The position numbers and the translations under genes are program-made. Positions 10,170-21,169 of a stretch of 64,000 nucleotides of DNA are shown here, one piece after another. The DNA is taken from the NCBI GenBank assembly GCA_024516035.1, contig CM044958.1, positions 44,116,303 through 44,180,302 on the forward strand, written 5' to 3'. The notes under the pieces were generated by a model. It had not been told where the DNA came from, ran no database searches, and saw only the letters and a list, made by a program, of their open reading frames with translations. How positions within the stretch are numbered: position 1 is the first letter of the stretch; every line of letters starts with the position of its first letter. The stretch comes from Bactericera cockerelli (Eukaryota; Arthropoda; Insecta; Hemiptera; Triozidae).

Positions 10170-11560
10170 CTCAGAATAGATGTTTGCACCAGCGGCAGCT
10201 ATATTACAACATTATTCTTACCCGTGATGGATGTATACAATGTACTCTCAAAAAACTTACCATTTGCAGCTCTAGAACATTTATTATCCATCAGTGGGGT
10301 CTTGGGAGAACGTTTTGGTATGAAACATTTTGTGAACACTGTCAACCGGACGTGTTTTGTAAGGACAAATTCCCTTTCATCTATTCCCGTGTGAAGCTAT
10401 CTGGGACGAACCTATGAAAAAAAATGGTCTACTTTCATTGGACAAGCTCCCGTGTCATAAATAAAACGAGCGACAGATACGGCTTTATCTTTGGCAATCT
10501 AAATGAGAGATGTTCGCTTTTAAGTGGGTTGTACGCTCCTTCCACAACACATTTGCAAGAGAAGCCTTTTTCCCCTGTGGTTACGCGTGGGGAATGTTTT
10601 TGTATACCTAAGTGCTCTACGAGTATAATGACATGGTCTAGATATATTATATAGAGCAGGAGAGAGAGAGATTGGAATACTTTTTTCAACAACGCTTCAT
10701 TCCCTACCAGCCTCCCTCCGGTGTGGAAAAACAAACATCACTCCCATACCGGGTAACTCCTTCGTGTGATTTATGACAAACTTGGAAATGAGATTCTTAT
10801 CCTAGCATTATTCAATTTTATAATGCACTTGGCATTGGATCGATGTTGTTCTGTTTTGAAAATACTAGCAAGACCATGTTCAACGTCTTCTTATCTGTTC
10901 AGTTTTGAACAGATCCTCGTGGCCCTTGATCAATATTATTGTTTCACTCGGAGTTCGAAATTTGGTAATGGTCTTCCACGTCCTTAGGAGGTGCGATTCA
11001 TCATAAACGCTTCCTCATTTAGTGAAAATTACACTGATACCATTCTGTTTGTCTGTTTTACATAAACGTCTTTCTTCAAGGAAGAGAAACACATACCTGT
11101 GCGGTGTTGTGGAATCGTAACATGTGTTTCTGGAATGTTCGCTCCCACACTCTTTTTTTTCCACATAAAGCAACATTTTGTCATCCTCTTTCCAATATCA
11201 GGTTTGTTATTTCTACCTAAATATACTCGGTGTACATTCCCATTATGTGTAATGTACAATTTGACATACTTCCTGAGCTTATGTGTATTTCCATTTTTTC
11301 CCTCTCCATCCCAACATCTCTTGCTTTTCTGAAATGTGTTTGCCTTCAAGTACATTTGAATTCGTCCTCGTGTTTGGAACATGCTAACAGATACTGGTCT
11401 TACCTCTCCACACCTTGGGGATGTCTGTCCACTTACTAATGTCCATTTCAGTACCACTATTCATCGTTTCAGTAACCACACGAGTGTTGTACTGTATGAC
11501 CAATATGTACCTTATTGCTTTTCTACACTTCATTGTAAAAGAATTACCAAAGAAAAACCC
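10170..11560 (-). pseudogene. Degenerate C2H2 zinc-finger-like array (pseudogene)
   Basis: On the minus strand several short pieces in different frames resemble decayed C2H2 zinc fingers. The clearest, around 10480-10600, reads TGEKGFSCKC...HLSF...KIKPY, close to the TGEKPF linker plus a finger. Another, near 11130-11200, reads CGKKRVWERTFQKHMLRFH, a finger-like C...H...H with the first cysteine displaced into another frame. A third near 11400-11500 has HSCGY and HPQGVERP. Frames are interrupted many times and no intact finger remains. If real, this is an old pseudogene of a nucleic-acid-binding zinc-finger gene. The alternative is chance similarity in a somewhat GC-richer island. The plus-strand frames here are treated as antisense noise. 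Confidence 0.35.
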
Positions 11561-11579
11561 CGTCCCTCTTCAATTTAGT

Positions 11580-12224
11580 TAAATTTGAGACCAGATTGCT
11601 TGATTATATTATTTATTACTATCTTTAGGATAAAATTTATTTCATTGAAGTTCTTACTATGATAGCGAAATGTTTATTGGACTGATTGGACATTTGTTGC
11701 TTCAGAAGACTTACAGCCGTATTTATGAGCAGAGAATTTTGTCTGAGCAATGTCTCAAGTAAGATATTGGCCAATAATATTAAAGGAAATCATACTTGAG
11801 AATTTTCTTGGACGACTTTTTCTGTGCAAAAATAAAGCTGTTAAATAATTTAAACTTAAAATGAAAATGTTAGACATAACACCATCCTTACGCCGTTTAC
11901 GCAAACTACAGTTGTTATCTATTAACGTAAATCCGCTTTATTTTCGTTCTCAACTTCCACGAGCTCTGTCTACATTGGGGAACTACAATTTAAGTTGAGG
12001 CGAAATATTCAATTGTAATTTAAAAACGGAAATTTGAAAATGTTTCAACATTCTCTCTCTCCTCTCCTCGTGATTATATTAACTACGTGAATTATATCTC
12101 CGTGCATATTAGTTGCTTTATTACTTCTTCCATATCTTCAACTTTCTCTGTTTTGTTGCTTGGTTTCCCGCATGTTGCTTTAGCAAACTTTTCAGAGTGC
12201 ATATTTTACAATTTATGTTGCTTG
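11580..12224. other. Unannotated AT-rich stretch
   Basis: No supportable feature was recognised in this interval. Confidence 0.5.
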
Positions 12225-12238
12225 TATGATTTTCTTTT

Positions 12239-12504
12239 TTTTTTTTTTTTTTTTAAGTGGGGTTTAACGTCGCTTTCAACTGCCATGGTCATATCACGAC
12301 GGGGGTTTTACCCTCCATTCGCAGGAAACTCACAAACCTGCTACTCACATTGACCTCACCCAGCCTGAGTGGGGCCGGGAAAAGCCAGCGTCACGAGAAT
12401 TAGAATTTGAATGGTCACCCATCCAAGTCTTAACCTCGCTGGATGTCGCTTAACTTCGGTGTTCTGAAGGGAACCGGTGTATTCAACATGCCATCGACGC
12501 TGGC
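12239..12504 (-). mobile_element. 5S-rRNA-derived SINE, young copy
   Basis: Nearly identical to the copy at 8076 in head, body and tail. The target duplication TATGATTTTCTTT is seen at 12225-12237 and 12505-12517, proving insertion by target-primed reverse transcription. The body includes the CGACGGGGGTTTTACC block, in which the 8076 copy carries a C for a G. Confidence 0.95.
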
Positions 12505-12519
12505 TATGATTTTCTTTCT

Positions 12520-13030
12520 TTTCCTGTTGTGTAAGAAGTTTGGATCTGGAGAAGAAAGCGTATTATTTTATAATTAGTGTCAAGTCATCACAAACTATCA
12601 CTCTCGGTCGGTGAGGTTAAAGTACGTCTATCATTCGTATTTTACACCATCTAGTTAAAAAATCAAAACAGATAAGAAACACATACAATACTTTCCTTAT
12701 TATAGGATAAGAAAGTGAAAAAGGCTGTATCGTGATCAGTAGAGTTCATTAGACCTACAATTTACTTGACATTATTGTAAGAGGTCTACGTATCACATTG
12801 ACCTATGTAGTGTGTACCGGTAGGTCAACCCCGATGTCAAGTTTGGGAAAGTTCTTCACAATGTCAGCTCTGGCCTTGTATTGTAGTTGACATTGCGAAC
12901 ACTTTTCAATATTTTATTAGCGCACCTATCAAGAATTCTTTGCCATGACAAAAGGAAATGGCATTTTCCTTCTTTTTTTTGTCGACTCTTCTGTTATTTT
13001 TCATTTGACATTGACGTTTAAAGCAGTCCT
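12520..13030. other. Unannotated stretch
   Basis: Nothing recognisable. It is rich in short inverted TGTCAA/TTGACA words, without a clear element boundary. Confidence 0.4.
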
Positions 13031-13043
13031 GCGTGTTTTTCAG

Positions 13044-13157
13044 GTAAGTCTGAAGACTCGGGAGTTAACAATGCAGGCACTTGTGTTTTTGCTGCGAGCA
13101 CTGAGTCTGCTGTCCTATTGTGTTGGAAAGCCCCTACATGAGAAGGCATGGAAACAG
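13044..13157 (+). other. Weak candidate exon with signal-peptide-like start
   Basis: A pyrimidine-rich tract ending in CAG at 13043 is followed by an ATG at 13071. It opens a frame MQALVFLLRALSLLSYCVGK, reminiscent of a secretory signal peptide, and then PLHEKAWKQ up to CAG/GTTATT at 13157/13158, a poor donor. The frame continues without homology into a SINE tail. I see no partner exon in the window. It may be a chance hydrophobic frame and no function is proposed. Confidence 0.15.
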
Positions 13158-13254
13158 GTTATTTCAACCTGTCCTTTGTTTAGTGTTTCATATTCAATTA
13201 TTTATTTGTTATTATTTAAAGATGAAGAATTATTTATAATTGATGACATGAATG

Positions 13255-13331
13255 ACATGCAACACAGACCACAAGCGTCTACTGTAGCTTATGCTTCATG
13301 GCTACGAAATGAACAAGGGTGTGAAACACTC

Positions 13332-13378
<47 letters not shown>
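13255..13378 (+). mobile_element. SINE family A, 3' fragment with long A-tail
   Basis: Contains the family A tail motif CACAGACCACAAGCGTCTAC, then CTACGAAAT and GTGAAACACTCATCTT, followed by about 40 adenines. The 5' tRNA-like head is absent, so this is a 5'-truncated copy of the family seen complete at 25193 and 42541. The long pure A-tail suggests recent insertion. Confidence 0.8.
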
Positions 13379-13379
<1 letters not shown>

Positions 13380-13610
13380 AGAAACAGAAACAAAAGAACA
13401 AAACATTTTGCATCGGTTTCACGCTCCAATCGCTGGGAATCGTACAGCTACTGACGATATCCCCAGCCTGGCTTTGTCGGGAAACGCCAGCCTAATGTGT
13501 TATTTATTTAGAATTTTTTTAAAAGAAATTTCTATAGAACCAGGGATTCGAATTAACTACCCCAGGACCTTGAGCAGTACTCTCAATCATTAAACCACGA
13601 TTAATTTTAG

Positions 13611-13766
13611 TCAAAATATAACACTAATCAATAAAACTCCATAATTTATCGAAATGTATTTTGTTTCAGAGTATTTATTTTAGTCAAAGTCAAAATATAA
13701 CACTAATCAATAAAGCTCCATAATTTATCGAAATGTATTTTGTTTCAGAGTATTTATGCATTAGAA
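13611..13766. repeat. 79-bp tandem duplication
   Basis: TCAAAATATAACACTAATCA begins at 13611 and again at 13690. The copies run through GAAATGTATTTTGTTTCAG with a single-base difference in the first half. It is a recent local duplication with no coding significance. Confidence 0.9.
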
Positions 13767-13769
13767 TAC

Positions 13770-14855
13770 TTTATAAATTTAGCCCATACAAATTAGGTTT
13801 ATCAAATTAATCGTATCAAATTAATCAAATAAAAATGAGGTGCATTGTTAAACTGTTGGCATAATGGGACATCTGTCTTAACCTGACAATCTAAATAAAG
13901 AAGCACTACTTATTTTTATATTTATCAATTAAAAATTAATTCGGTCGCTCTTTCAAGTTTTCTCCTTGTTCATACAGTAGTCTTTTCCATTGCAGATAAT
14001 TTCTACTTTATATCTATGGTCTAATTTCACTATTCATGTAGTTGTACTTTATATCTATGTTCTATCTTTAATTTTCATGGAATCGTACCTTTCTACACCA
14101 ACATTTTGGGCTCTGATGTCCCTGGGGCACTCTTGATACCTCTATTCTATCCTGCATATTTTGGGTACACTATACCTCCTAATGTTATTCTTGATTTTCA
14201 TGTTCATTATTGAAATGTATCCCTTCGTCGGAGTGTAATTCCCTTAGAGTTTCATTTTAAAATTTCAGCTCTCAGATTCAAAATTTCAATTAAGTGTTCT
14301 TTGTCATTTTAATATTTGCTAGTTATATGGAATTATGTATCCCTGTATGCAGTATACATTATGCCATTTCTTCCATTTGCTCATTCTTTCTCTTACGGTC
14401 TCATGGTTGGCTTGAATGAAGTCAGTACGCATACCCATCTCAACGTGCATGTCGAAGAGTATGTCAATTCAGTCGATTGTAGCGGTGTAGTGGAGTGACG
14501 TCATTAAGGCTAATGAACAGTCCAAGTATGTCAATTAGGGAACACCGACTGATATTGTGTACCGAGAGCTTTTTCTTGTCAATTCTCATTTCCATTCTGC
14601 ACCTGCCCTCTCCCATACGTTTCATTATGTATAACATACGTTACTAACGTTACTTCTATTTGTTTACTAACGTTTATATACATAAATAAATTTGTTTCTT
14701 TGCGTTATTATAACATAATTTTAGTGGGTAGCGCAGAATTATTGGACTGTTTATTGTACTTATAGGACGCAGAATTATTGTATCTTTAATATCCCAATAT
14801 CTTATTTTTGCCTATAATTCCGCTGCTGGTCTCTGCTAACATTAAAGCAGCTACT
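13770..14855. other. Unannotated AT-rich stretch
   Basis: No gene or repeat family was recognised in this interval. Confidence 0.5.
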
Positions 14856-14859
14856 CATT

Positions 14860-14996
14860 TTTCCTCACGAGGTATGAGTGGACCCCGAACACCCAAGTAC
14901 AGAGCAGAAAAAATCCTGCCCAACTGGGGATCGTACCCAGGTCACCGTGCGTGCAATGCCTAGCGCGCTAACTCTCTTGGCCACGGTGACTTCAAT
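14860..14996 (-). mobile_element. tRNA-derived SINE, family D
   Basis: On the minus strand a tRNA-like head has GTGGCCAAGAGAGTTAGCGC and a B-box-like GGGTACGATCCC. A tail with GGGTGTTCGGGGTCCACTC and CCTCGTGAGGAAAAATGAG follows. A second, more diverged copy is at 59283-59440. Structure and copy number point to a SINE rather than a functional tRNA. Confidence 0.55.
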
Positions 14997-15011
14997 GTTT
15001 ATATATAGCTT

Positions 15012-15279
15012 TTTTTTTTTTTTTTTTTTTGGGGTTTAACGTCGCTTTCAACTGCCATGGTCATATCACGACGGGGGTTTTACCCTCCATTCGCAGGAAA
15101 CTCACAAACCTGCTACTCACATTGACCTCACCCAGCCTGAGTGGGGCCGGGAAAAGCCAGCGTCACGAGAATTAGAATTTGAATGGTCACCCATCCAAGT
15201 CTTAACCTCGCTGGATGTCGCTTAACTTCGGTGTTCTGAAGGGAACCGGTGTATTCAACATGCCATCGACGCTGGCTTA
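15012..15279 (-). mobile_element. 5S-rRNA-derived SINE, young copy
   Basis: Same structure as the 8076 and 12239 copies. The target duplication TATATATAGCTT is seen at 15000-15011 and 15280-15291. The tail T-run on the plus strand is about 20 long. Confidence 0.95.
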
Positions 15280-15299
15280 TATATATAGCTTACTTTATT

Positions 15300-15497
15300 G
15301 TATGCATTGGTAGTCAAGTGGTTAACGCGCTACTGTGGTGATCCAGATAGCGTAGGGCGGTTTTTCTTCATATATTTGAGTTTGTGACCACATAATAATA
15401 AGACTCTGGGGCTGAGGTAGTAGAAGATTCTTTGGGCATTAACCTCGCCTGGTGGTTACCTTCCAATAAGGAGTATTATTATTATTATTTGACTTGT
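15300..15497 (+). mobile_element. tRNA-derived SINE, family C
   Basis: The head GGTAGTCAAGTGGTTAACGC is followed by a degenerate anticodon and B-box region, then a body with TGACCACATAATAATAAGAC, GGTGGTTACCTTCC and a (ATT)n end. Other copies lie at 34518 and 53684. The A-box region resembles a tRNA but the cloverleaf is damaged. Confidence 0.65.
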
Positions 15498-15499
15498 GC

Positions 15500-16042
15500 A
15501 TAAATATTATGGATACTATGTATGTATATCATAATTTATTTATCACATCACCATTTTCCCTGATATGCGACTCTGACCCTACTGTCACCTTTGTTCTCTC
15601 CCCCACACCATCATGAAGCTGGCTTGCTGTCCCCACTCCTATCTTTTTGTCCATCGTTAGGTGCGAAACAGCTATGGCCAGCAATTTCAACTATTCGAAC
15701 CCCCTTTCCTTGCTCAACTACCAAAGTCAATATAGGTGAGTTTATCACAGAAGAGATGCTGCAGACAGAAGAACGGGAAATAACAGAACTTCATTAACCA
15801 GGAACCCAGGTGGATGATAATTTTCTCTTTGGTCAGTCGTTTAGTTAACTGAGCTCTTCTAATGACTCTTTCCGTAGTTTCATTTTGGTCGAGATTTTCA
15901 CAGATTTTTGAAACGTCGTCCGTTGCATTTCAAAATATTCAAAACGAGAACTCGTTGCAAGAGAAGGAGAGAGAGAAGTAGATAAAAAAGTGCCATTAAA
16001 AGTCAAAGCTGTATCTTTCTCGTAAATTTTCCCTCTCTCCCT

Positions 16043-16073
<31 letters not shown>

Positions 16074-17310
16074 TCCTCTGAAATGGTGAGCTGGGATAAA
16101 AGAGAATATTAGAAGTCACCAAGATTTGTAATAAAGATAGAGAAAGGGAAGTCCTCAGTCATAGAGACAAGCAGGAGATAAAGCCAGGGACTCAGTGGTT
16201 GCCAAATGAGATAGCACGGGTTGACCTGACCCTACACGGATTAGTGTTAGCATTGTAAATCGTAAGCTTTGTAAGTCACAGATTAAATTTATCTAAATGC
16301 AACATATTTATCATGAAAGTTAACTTATAATACTATAATTATACTAGCTTAAACCTGGTGCTTTGGTGCCGTTGAGGTTTTAGCCCGTCGCGTCGCTGGG
16401 GTTCTATTTGAAAATTTCAAAATACTCTTCTATCTATCTATGTATCTTTTATTAGATTATAGTGGTGCATGTCAACATCTATGGTCATACACCCAAAATA
16501 CTCTTAGTACGCACCTAAATACCGAAAGGAGATTGTGCCAAATTGGGATTAATGTAGCCGTTTTATTCATTCATTCATACATAATCAACTTTGCTGTTGA
16601 TTATGTGTGAATGTAAATTGATTTTAATAATTATTGTTGAACTGTTTGCTTGGAAAACTACTAAAGTTGTAAAACAAAATTTAATGGATTGTAAGGATTG
16701 AATTAAAAAGGGATTTAATTTAAGAACTGCTGCCTGCTCTATGACTTAGTGCACAGGAAAATAAAGGAAGTGAAATGAAAGAAAAACACACCGAGAATGT
16801 AGGCTTTATCAGAATTAGATGGACATCTAGGTAGTGTCACAAGAAGTGACCCAAGATTGTTACACAAGATACTAGAAAACTTCCCTGCTAGGTCGTATAT
16901 TGCCTCTGTCATAGAAGGGAATAAAATATTACACCTTAGCTGAGGCTCCTTTAATACAGAAACATTGAAACTGCATGTAAAAAGATACAGTAACAGTCCC
17001 TATTGATGCGTCTGAAATTGTCATTTTTTCGCGCCAAATAATAAAATTGGTGTATTAATTATCTCAAAAACCATTCAAAAATCGTCGGCCAATCATATTT
17101 GTTTTCTAATTCATTCAGACTAAACTAAACTGTCGTTAATTTTTTTATTAAATTTTGATTCATACAAGTGTTGCAAATGCAATAAAGATATATATGGATT
17201 TTAGGGAACATTGATAATTGCGAACATTTTCTTCGTAATAATCGAAACGACAGCAAAAACATCAACCTATTGCTAAATTCTCATTGCATAATTCGGTCAG
17301 ATTTCTTGAT
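15500..17310. other. Unannotated stretch with a (TC)n microsatellite
   Basis: A CT-dinucleotide run spans about 16043-16070. A short hairpin around ATAATCAAC/GTTGATTAT lies near 16581-16604. No gene was recognised. Confidence 0.5.
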
Positions 17311-17328
17311 AATCAAATAGTTACCTCA

Positions 17329-17596
17329 GCCAGCGTCGATGGCATGTTGAATACACCGGTTCCCTTCAGAACACCGAAGTTAAGCGACATCCAGCGAGGT
17401 TAAGACTTGGATGGGTGACCATTCAAATTCTAATTCTCGTGACGCTGGCTTTTCCCGGCCCCACTCAGGCTGGGTGAGGTCAATGCGAGTAGCAGGTTTG
17501 TGAGTTTCCTGCGAATGGAGGGTAAAACCCCCGTCGTGATATGACCATGGCAGTTGAAAGCGACGTTAAACCCCACTTAAAAAAAAAAAAAAAAAA
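17329..17596 (+). mobile_element. 5S-rRNA-derived SINE, complete plus-strand reference copy
   Basis: The head runs from GCCAGCGTCGATGGCATG through AATACACCGGTTCCCTTC and AAGTTAAGCGACATCC to ACTTGGATGGGTGACC. Its order and spacing parallel the first 90 or so bases of 5S rRNA, covering the internal pol III promoter. The body then has GACGCTGGCTTTTCCCGGCC, CCTGCGAATGGAGGGTAAAA and GTTGAAAGCGACGTTAAACC, ending in an A-tail. The target duplication ATAGTTACCT is at 17317-17326 and 17597-17606. It encodes no protein, so it must borrow a LINE's machinery. The partner LINE is not established. Confidence 0.95.
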
Positions 17597-17710
17597 ATAG
17601 TTACCTAACCTCACAACTAAAATGATTCATTCCGTCTGCTTTCAGGTATGTTCGATTATTCAAGTTTCGTGTTTATCCAGAAATCTTCATTGCTCTCCTC
17701 AAGGCGTGCG

Positions 17711-17938
17711 AAATACCCAGGTATGCTTGGGAGTGAGATGAAATACTAGAGATATGTACAACGTACAAGATACCAGGTATGCTTGTGAGTAAGATGAAAT
17801 ACTACAGATACGTACTAGATACCAGGTATGATTGTGAGTGAGATGAAATACTAGAGATACGTAAAAGATACCAGGTATGCTTGTGGGTAAGATGAAATAC
17901 TACAGATAGATACCAGGTATGCTTGTGAGTGAGATGAA
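17711..17938. repeat. Minisatellite, 42-56-bp units, about 5 copies
   Basis: Units containing CCAGGTATGCTTGTGAGT and GAGATGAAATACTA start at 17717, 17773, 17822, 17871 and 17913. Unit length varies from 42 to 56 through small deletions in the ACGTAC-type spacer. Confidence 0.85.
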
Positions 17939-17949
17939 GGGGGAAACCT

Positions 17950-18455
17950 AGAACTCGAGAAAATCAATAAGTTTTTCCAAGAGCGATATAATTTTCCGCA
18001 CCCTTTCTTGTCCCGTCCTCAAAATATCCCCCAGAGCATATATTTGCCATTTAAATTTATGAGAAGAGACGTTCTACCCGCACCCTGCCACCTTTTCCTT
18101 CCGTATCTTGACTTTATAATGATGTTAGGTATGTCGCCGAGTTTGTTTTGTTACAATTGTAACTTTTCTCAGATATTCCAATGCTCTAACTAGCACGTGA
18201 AAACTCCTCTCTCTCCCCCTTTGACCTTTGAAACGACTTATTGTTGGTCGGGGACGCTACTTACCTCCCGAGTGTACCGCTTTCCTTTGTTACTGAATGA
18301 AGGAGTAGTATTATAACCTCCCAACCCCCAGAGCAGAATTGCACCTCTCTGGTTGATGCTCTCGGTCTGATACTTACTTACATTGTATAGCTGACGATCA
18401 AATTAGACAAATTCAATCAAACATTACTTACAGTAAGTACTATAGTAAAAATCGT
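17950..18455. other. Unannotated stretch
   Basis: No recognisable feature. It is pyrimidine-rich in parts (about 18205-18300). Confidence 0.45.
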
Positions 18456-18465
18456 ATAGTTAAAG

Positions 18466-20592
18466 CAGTGGCGGCTCCTGACTTCAAGACTAGGTGAAGA
18501 CAAATTATACCCAGAAGTATTGAAAAAATAAAATTATTAATTTATCAGATCTTAGTTCTTATGGTCTCATAAACACAACCCATTGTAAGTTATGGCTGTT
18601 TCCCTGCAGAGCATGGTTTTCTCTCATACCAGTTTTGCATCATATAAGTTTTTATAGGTACTTTTTTTGGAGAACACTTGGTACTTAATAAATAAACAAG
18701 GCCAGCAGAACAATTTGTCAACACTTGAGCTGGTACACAGCCATTCATTTTTCATAAGCCATTCAGGCTTGAACTGTATGGCTGTGGGACAGGCATTTGC
18801 TTTACTTTTTTAGTGGTGCTTATAGTAATTGGAGAAATTGGACATCCAGTAATCATAATATCTTTCTTATCCTCATTACTTCTTAATCTGAATGGGGTTA
18901 CTTTTAATGTTTGAACCCCATGATTTTGTGGGAATCTCATTGTTTCTTTGAAATATTGTTATTAGTTATTCATCGTAATAAAAAATATTAACTGAAAGTT
19001 GGTAAAAAGGAATTAAAATAAAAATATTAGGATTATACCTCAGTAGATAGGTAGGTACAACATTTTAAAGAGGGGTTAGAACTGGGAAGGAAAGAAAGTT
19101 AGTTGAAGACTAAAAATTACAATCCAAAACTGGAAGAAAATCCACCACCAGATTACAAAATAAATCTAAGAAAACATACTTACTACAAATATATAAAATC
19201 AGCTTAAATTTCTGTTACCATTGATGTTTAAATGACTATTTATGAAAAACACAGATATTGCCTTATAATTTTAAGTACTTCACTGGAAGCTGTGTGCTTA
19301 GCTACCTGCAACCTGCATAATTATAATGTTATTACTGACACTGAAAGAAGTACATAGCTACTTCATATTCAACTTATTATGAAAAGCACAGGTCAGATCA
19401 GGTAGGAATAATGTTTCTATCCTGTATCAAATACTGGGAAATAACTTTATTAACTAGTTACACCAATTAAAAGTCACTTGATTACCGTTGAAAAGATTTG
19501 AAAATAATCTAATAAAATTTAAAAAGTGCGCACCAAGTTTTGTTTACATTTAAAGATAAGAGATACAATGTTGCCAAGTTAATTTCATAGCTAAATTTCT
19601 ACAAACTTCAAGAGCTATATTTTAAATTTAAAGAAATCCCTCAAATCATGTAAGACGTATTTATTTATTTAAAAAAATAATACTACACCGCCTGAACAGA
19701 ATTTTCTCTTGAGAATTTCATTTCAACACGTCTAAATTCATGATTTTTTTTAAAGTGGTTCCATAGTCAGGATCTTAAACAGGACCACCATTGTCCCTAT
19801 TTAAAAACATCTTGGAACAACTAGATACCAGATTATCTTATTTGGCTCAATTTCGGTACCTACATTAAATAATTATTTCCGAGATTTGACTTCAATCGAT
19901 ATGTCCTTTTTAAGACTATAGTTGACAAGATACATAAATAGTTAAAATTTATTGGTATCGGCTATCGTTTAGGAACTATGTACAAAACTAGAACCCAAAA
20001 AATGAGAAATAATATCCAAAATTCCTGACACAAAATAATGCTTTCCTAACGCCTACGTTATTATTATTATTATTTATTTTGTTTTTTAATATTACAAGAT
20101 TGTGCTAGATATGGGAGGCTAAATCATTGACTGGTTTCCTAGGTCTGGCATAATGCTACTGGCAACAATGTTAATATCAAAAACACATGACATCGCACAT
20201 GGTATGTGGCTTCGTGACATTTCGTATGAGTTCGTGTAGATATTGTAAACTGAATACAACTGAAGACTGTCCTCAGTAGCATATTACATAGATATAGTTC
20301 TTGCCTAATATTTCATGATACCTACTTGGAAATACTCAACTCTGATTGGTTGATTCAAGGACAACTGAAGACAATTTCGAATTGTCTTCACATTTGGTGT
20401 TCTCCTTGGAAAGTAACATGAATTGTTAAGCAGCATTGATCTATTTTACACAAAGCTTACTCTTTTTTTTTTTTTTTCTTTTTCTTTGAGTTAGATCAAT
20501 TGTGCCATGTTCAAGGGATTATGAGTAGTGTTTTCACTGTTCAAAATTAGGTGAAAATGTCTTCAGTGTCTTCACCCGACGAGCCGCCACTG
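18466..20592. mobile_element. hAT DNA transposon, internally degenerate (2127 bp)
   Basis: The terminal inverted repeats are CAGTGGCGGCTC at left and GAGCCGCCACTG at right. They are flanked by a perfect 8-base target duplication AGTTAAAG at 18458-18465 and 20593-20600. CAG-starting termini with 8-base duplications are the hallmark of hAT. The subterminal regions repeat the motif TGAAGAC/GTCTTCA on both sides (near 18492, 20262, 20368, 20384, 20557, 20567), as expected for transposase-binding sites. An N-terminal transposase-like zinc-finger relic lies near the left end on the minus strand; no catalytic domain is recognisable. This is a deleted, presumably immobile copy. Confidence 0.85.
18640..18962 (-). 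pseudogene. hAT transposase N-terminal remnant (TTF-type zinc finger)
   Basis: On the minus strand one frame ends MPVPQPYSSSLNGL. A frame offset by one continues FKPEWLMKNEWL...VDKLFCWPCLFI at about 18779-18695. The pattern F-x-P-x-W...W-L...D-x-x-F-C-x-x-C-x-x-F is characteristic of TTF-type zinc fingers in one group of hAT transposases, and the preceding G/P-x-x-Q-P is also usual there. The finger would bind the transposon ends. A frameshift lies between the two blocks and a stop follows soon after. The DDE and dimerisation regions are missing. It sits inside the element with hAT ends, which supports the call. Confidence 0.55.
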
Positions 20593-20867
20593 AGTTAAAG
20601 AGAAATAATATAATAATAATAATTATGTAATAAGAAAGTTTGATCAAGGGTTGTCCTCCCTCTGACTATACTTTTACAAGACAAAGAGTACAGGACTTAG
20701 TCATAACTAATAACTGCAATAAGGTTCAAAAACATAGTTGTTAATGAACAGATTAAATTAATCAACTTTATACACATCAGTCAAATGGCTAATGGCCGTG
20801 CTTCATCAGGCTGTCTGTGAGTTAGTGGCTATGTACTCCAGCCTATGAGTAATAATAAAAAAAAAAG

Positions 20868-21008
20868 TTATCATATTTTTTGTGTTAATCGCTTTTGTGA
20901 TATCACAACTACTCAAACTCGCTCTACTAATTCGACGCTGAAACCGGGACTTCAGCTACCGACCTCCAGGTTACAAGTCCGCCGCCTTATCGATCCAGCT
21001 ACTGCGTT
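20868..21008 (-). mobile_element. tRNA-derived SINE, family B
   Basis: On the plus strand it reads GTGATATCACAACTACTCAA, ACGCTGAAACCGGGACT, then ACCTCCAGGTTACAAGTCCG and TTATCGATCCAGCTACTG. This is the inverted form of the family at 2874 and 48028. Confidence 0.65.
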
Positions 21009-21079
21009 CGGTTCTAAGAGTAATAATACTAATATGTAATCAACCCAACAATTGATTTATTTGGAACAAAGATTACTCT

Positions 21080-21155
21080 TTTCACCTCGCTGGACGATGC
21101 TTAACTTCGGTGATGCTACAAGAATCGTTGCATTCAACGCACCATCGGACTGAGC
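21080..21155 (-). mobile_element. 5S-derived SINE head fragment, diverged
   Basis: CACCTCGCTGGACGATGCTT, AACTTCGGTG and GCATTCAACGCACCATCG match, inverted, the 5S-like head of the SINE family, but with many changes. Body and tail are absent. Confidence 0.55.
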
Positions 21156-21169
21156 TTTGAAGAGTGAAA

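Noticed and set aside
12945..13454. 169-residue plus-strand frame ending in a long lysine run
   Set aside because: The lysine run is the A-tail of a family A SINE. Only a small upstream portion was kept as a weak exon candidate.
17329..17420. Possible 5S rRNA gene
   Set aside because: Only the first ~90 bases resemble 5S. The rest is a SINE body with A-tail and target duplication, repeated in at least four places.
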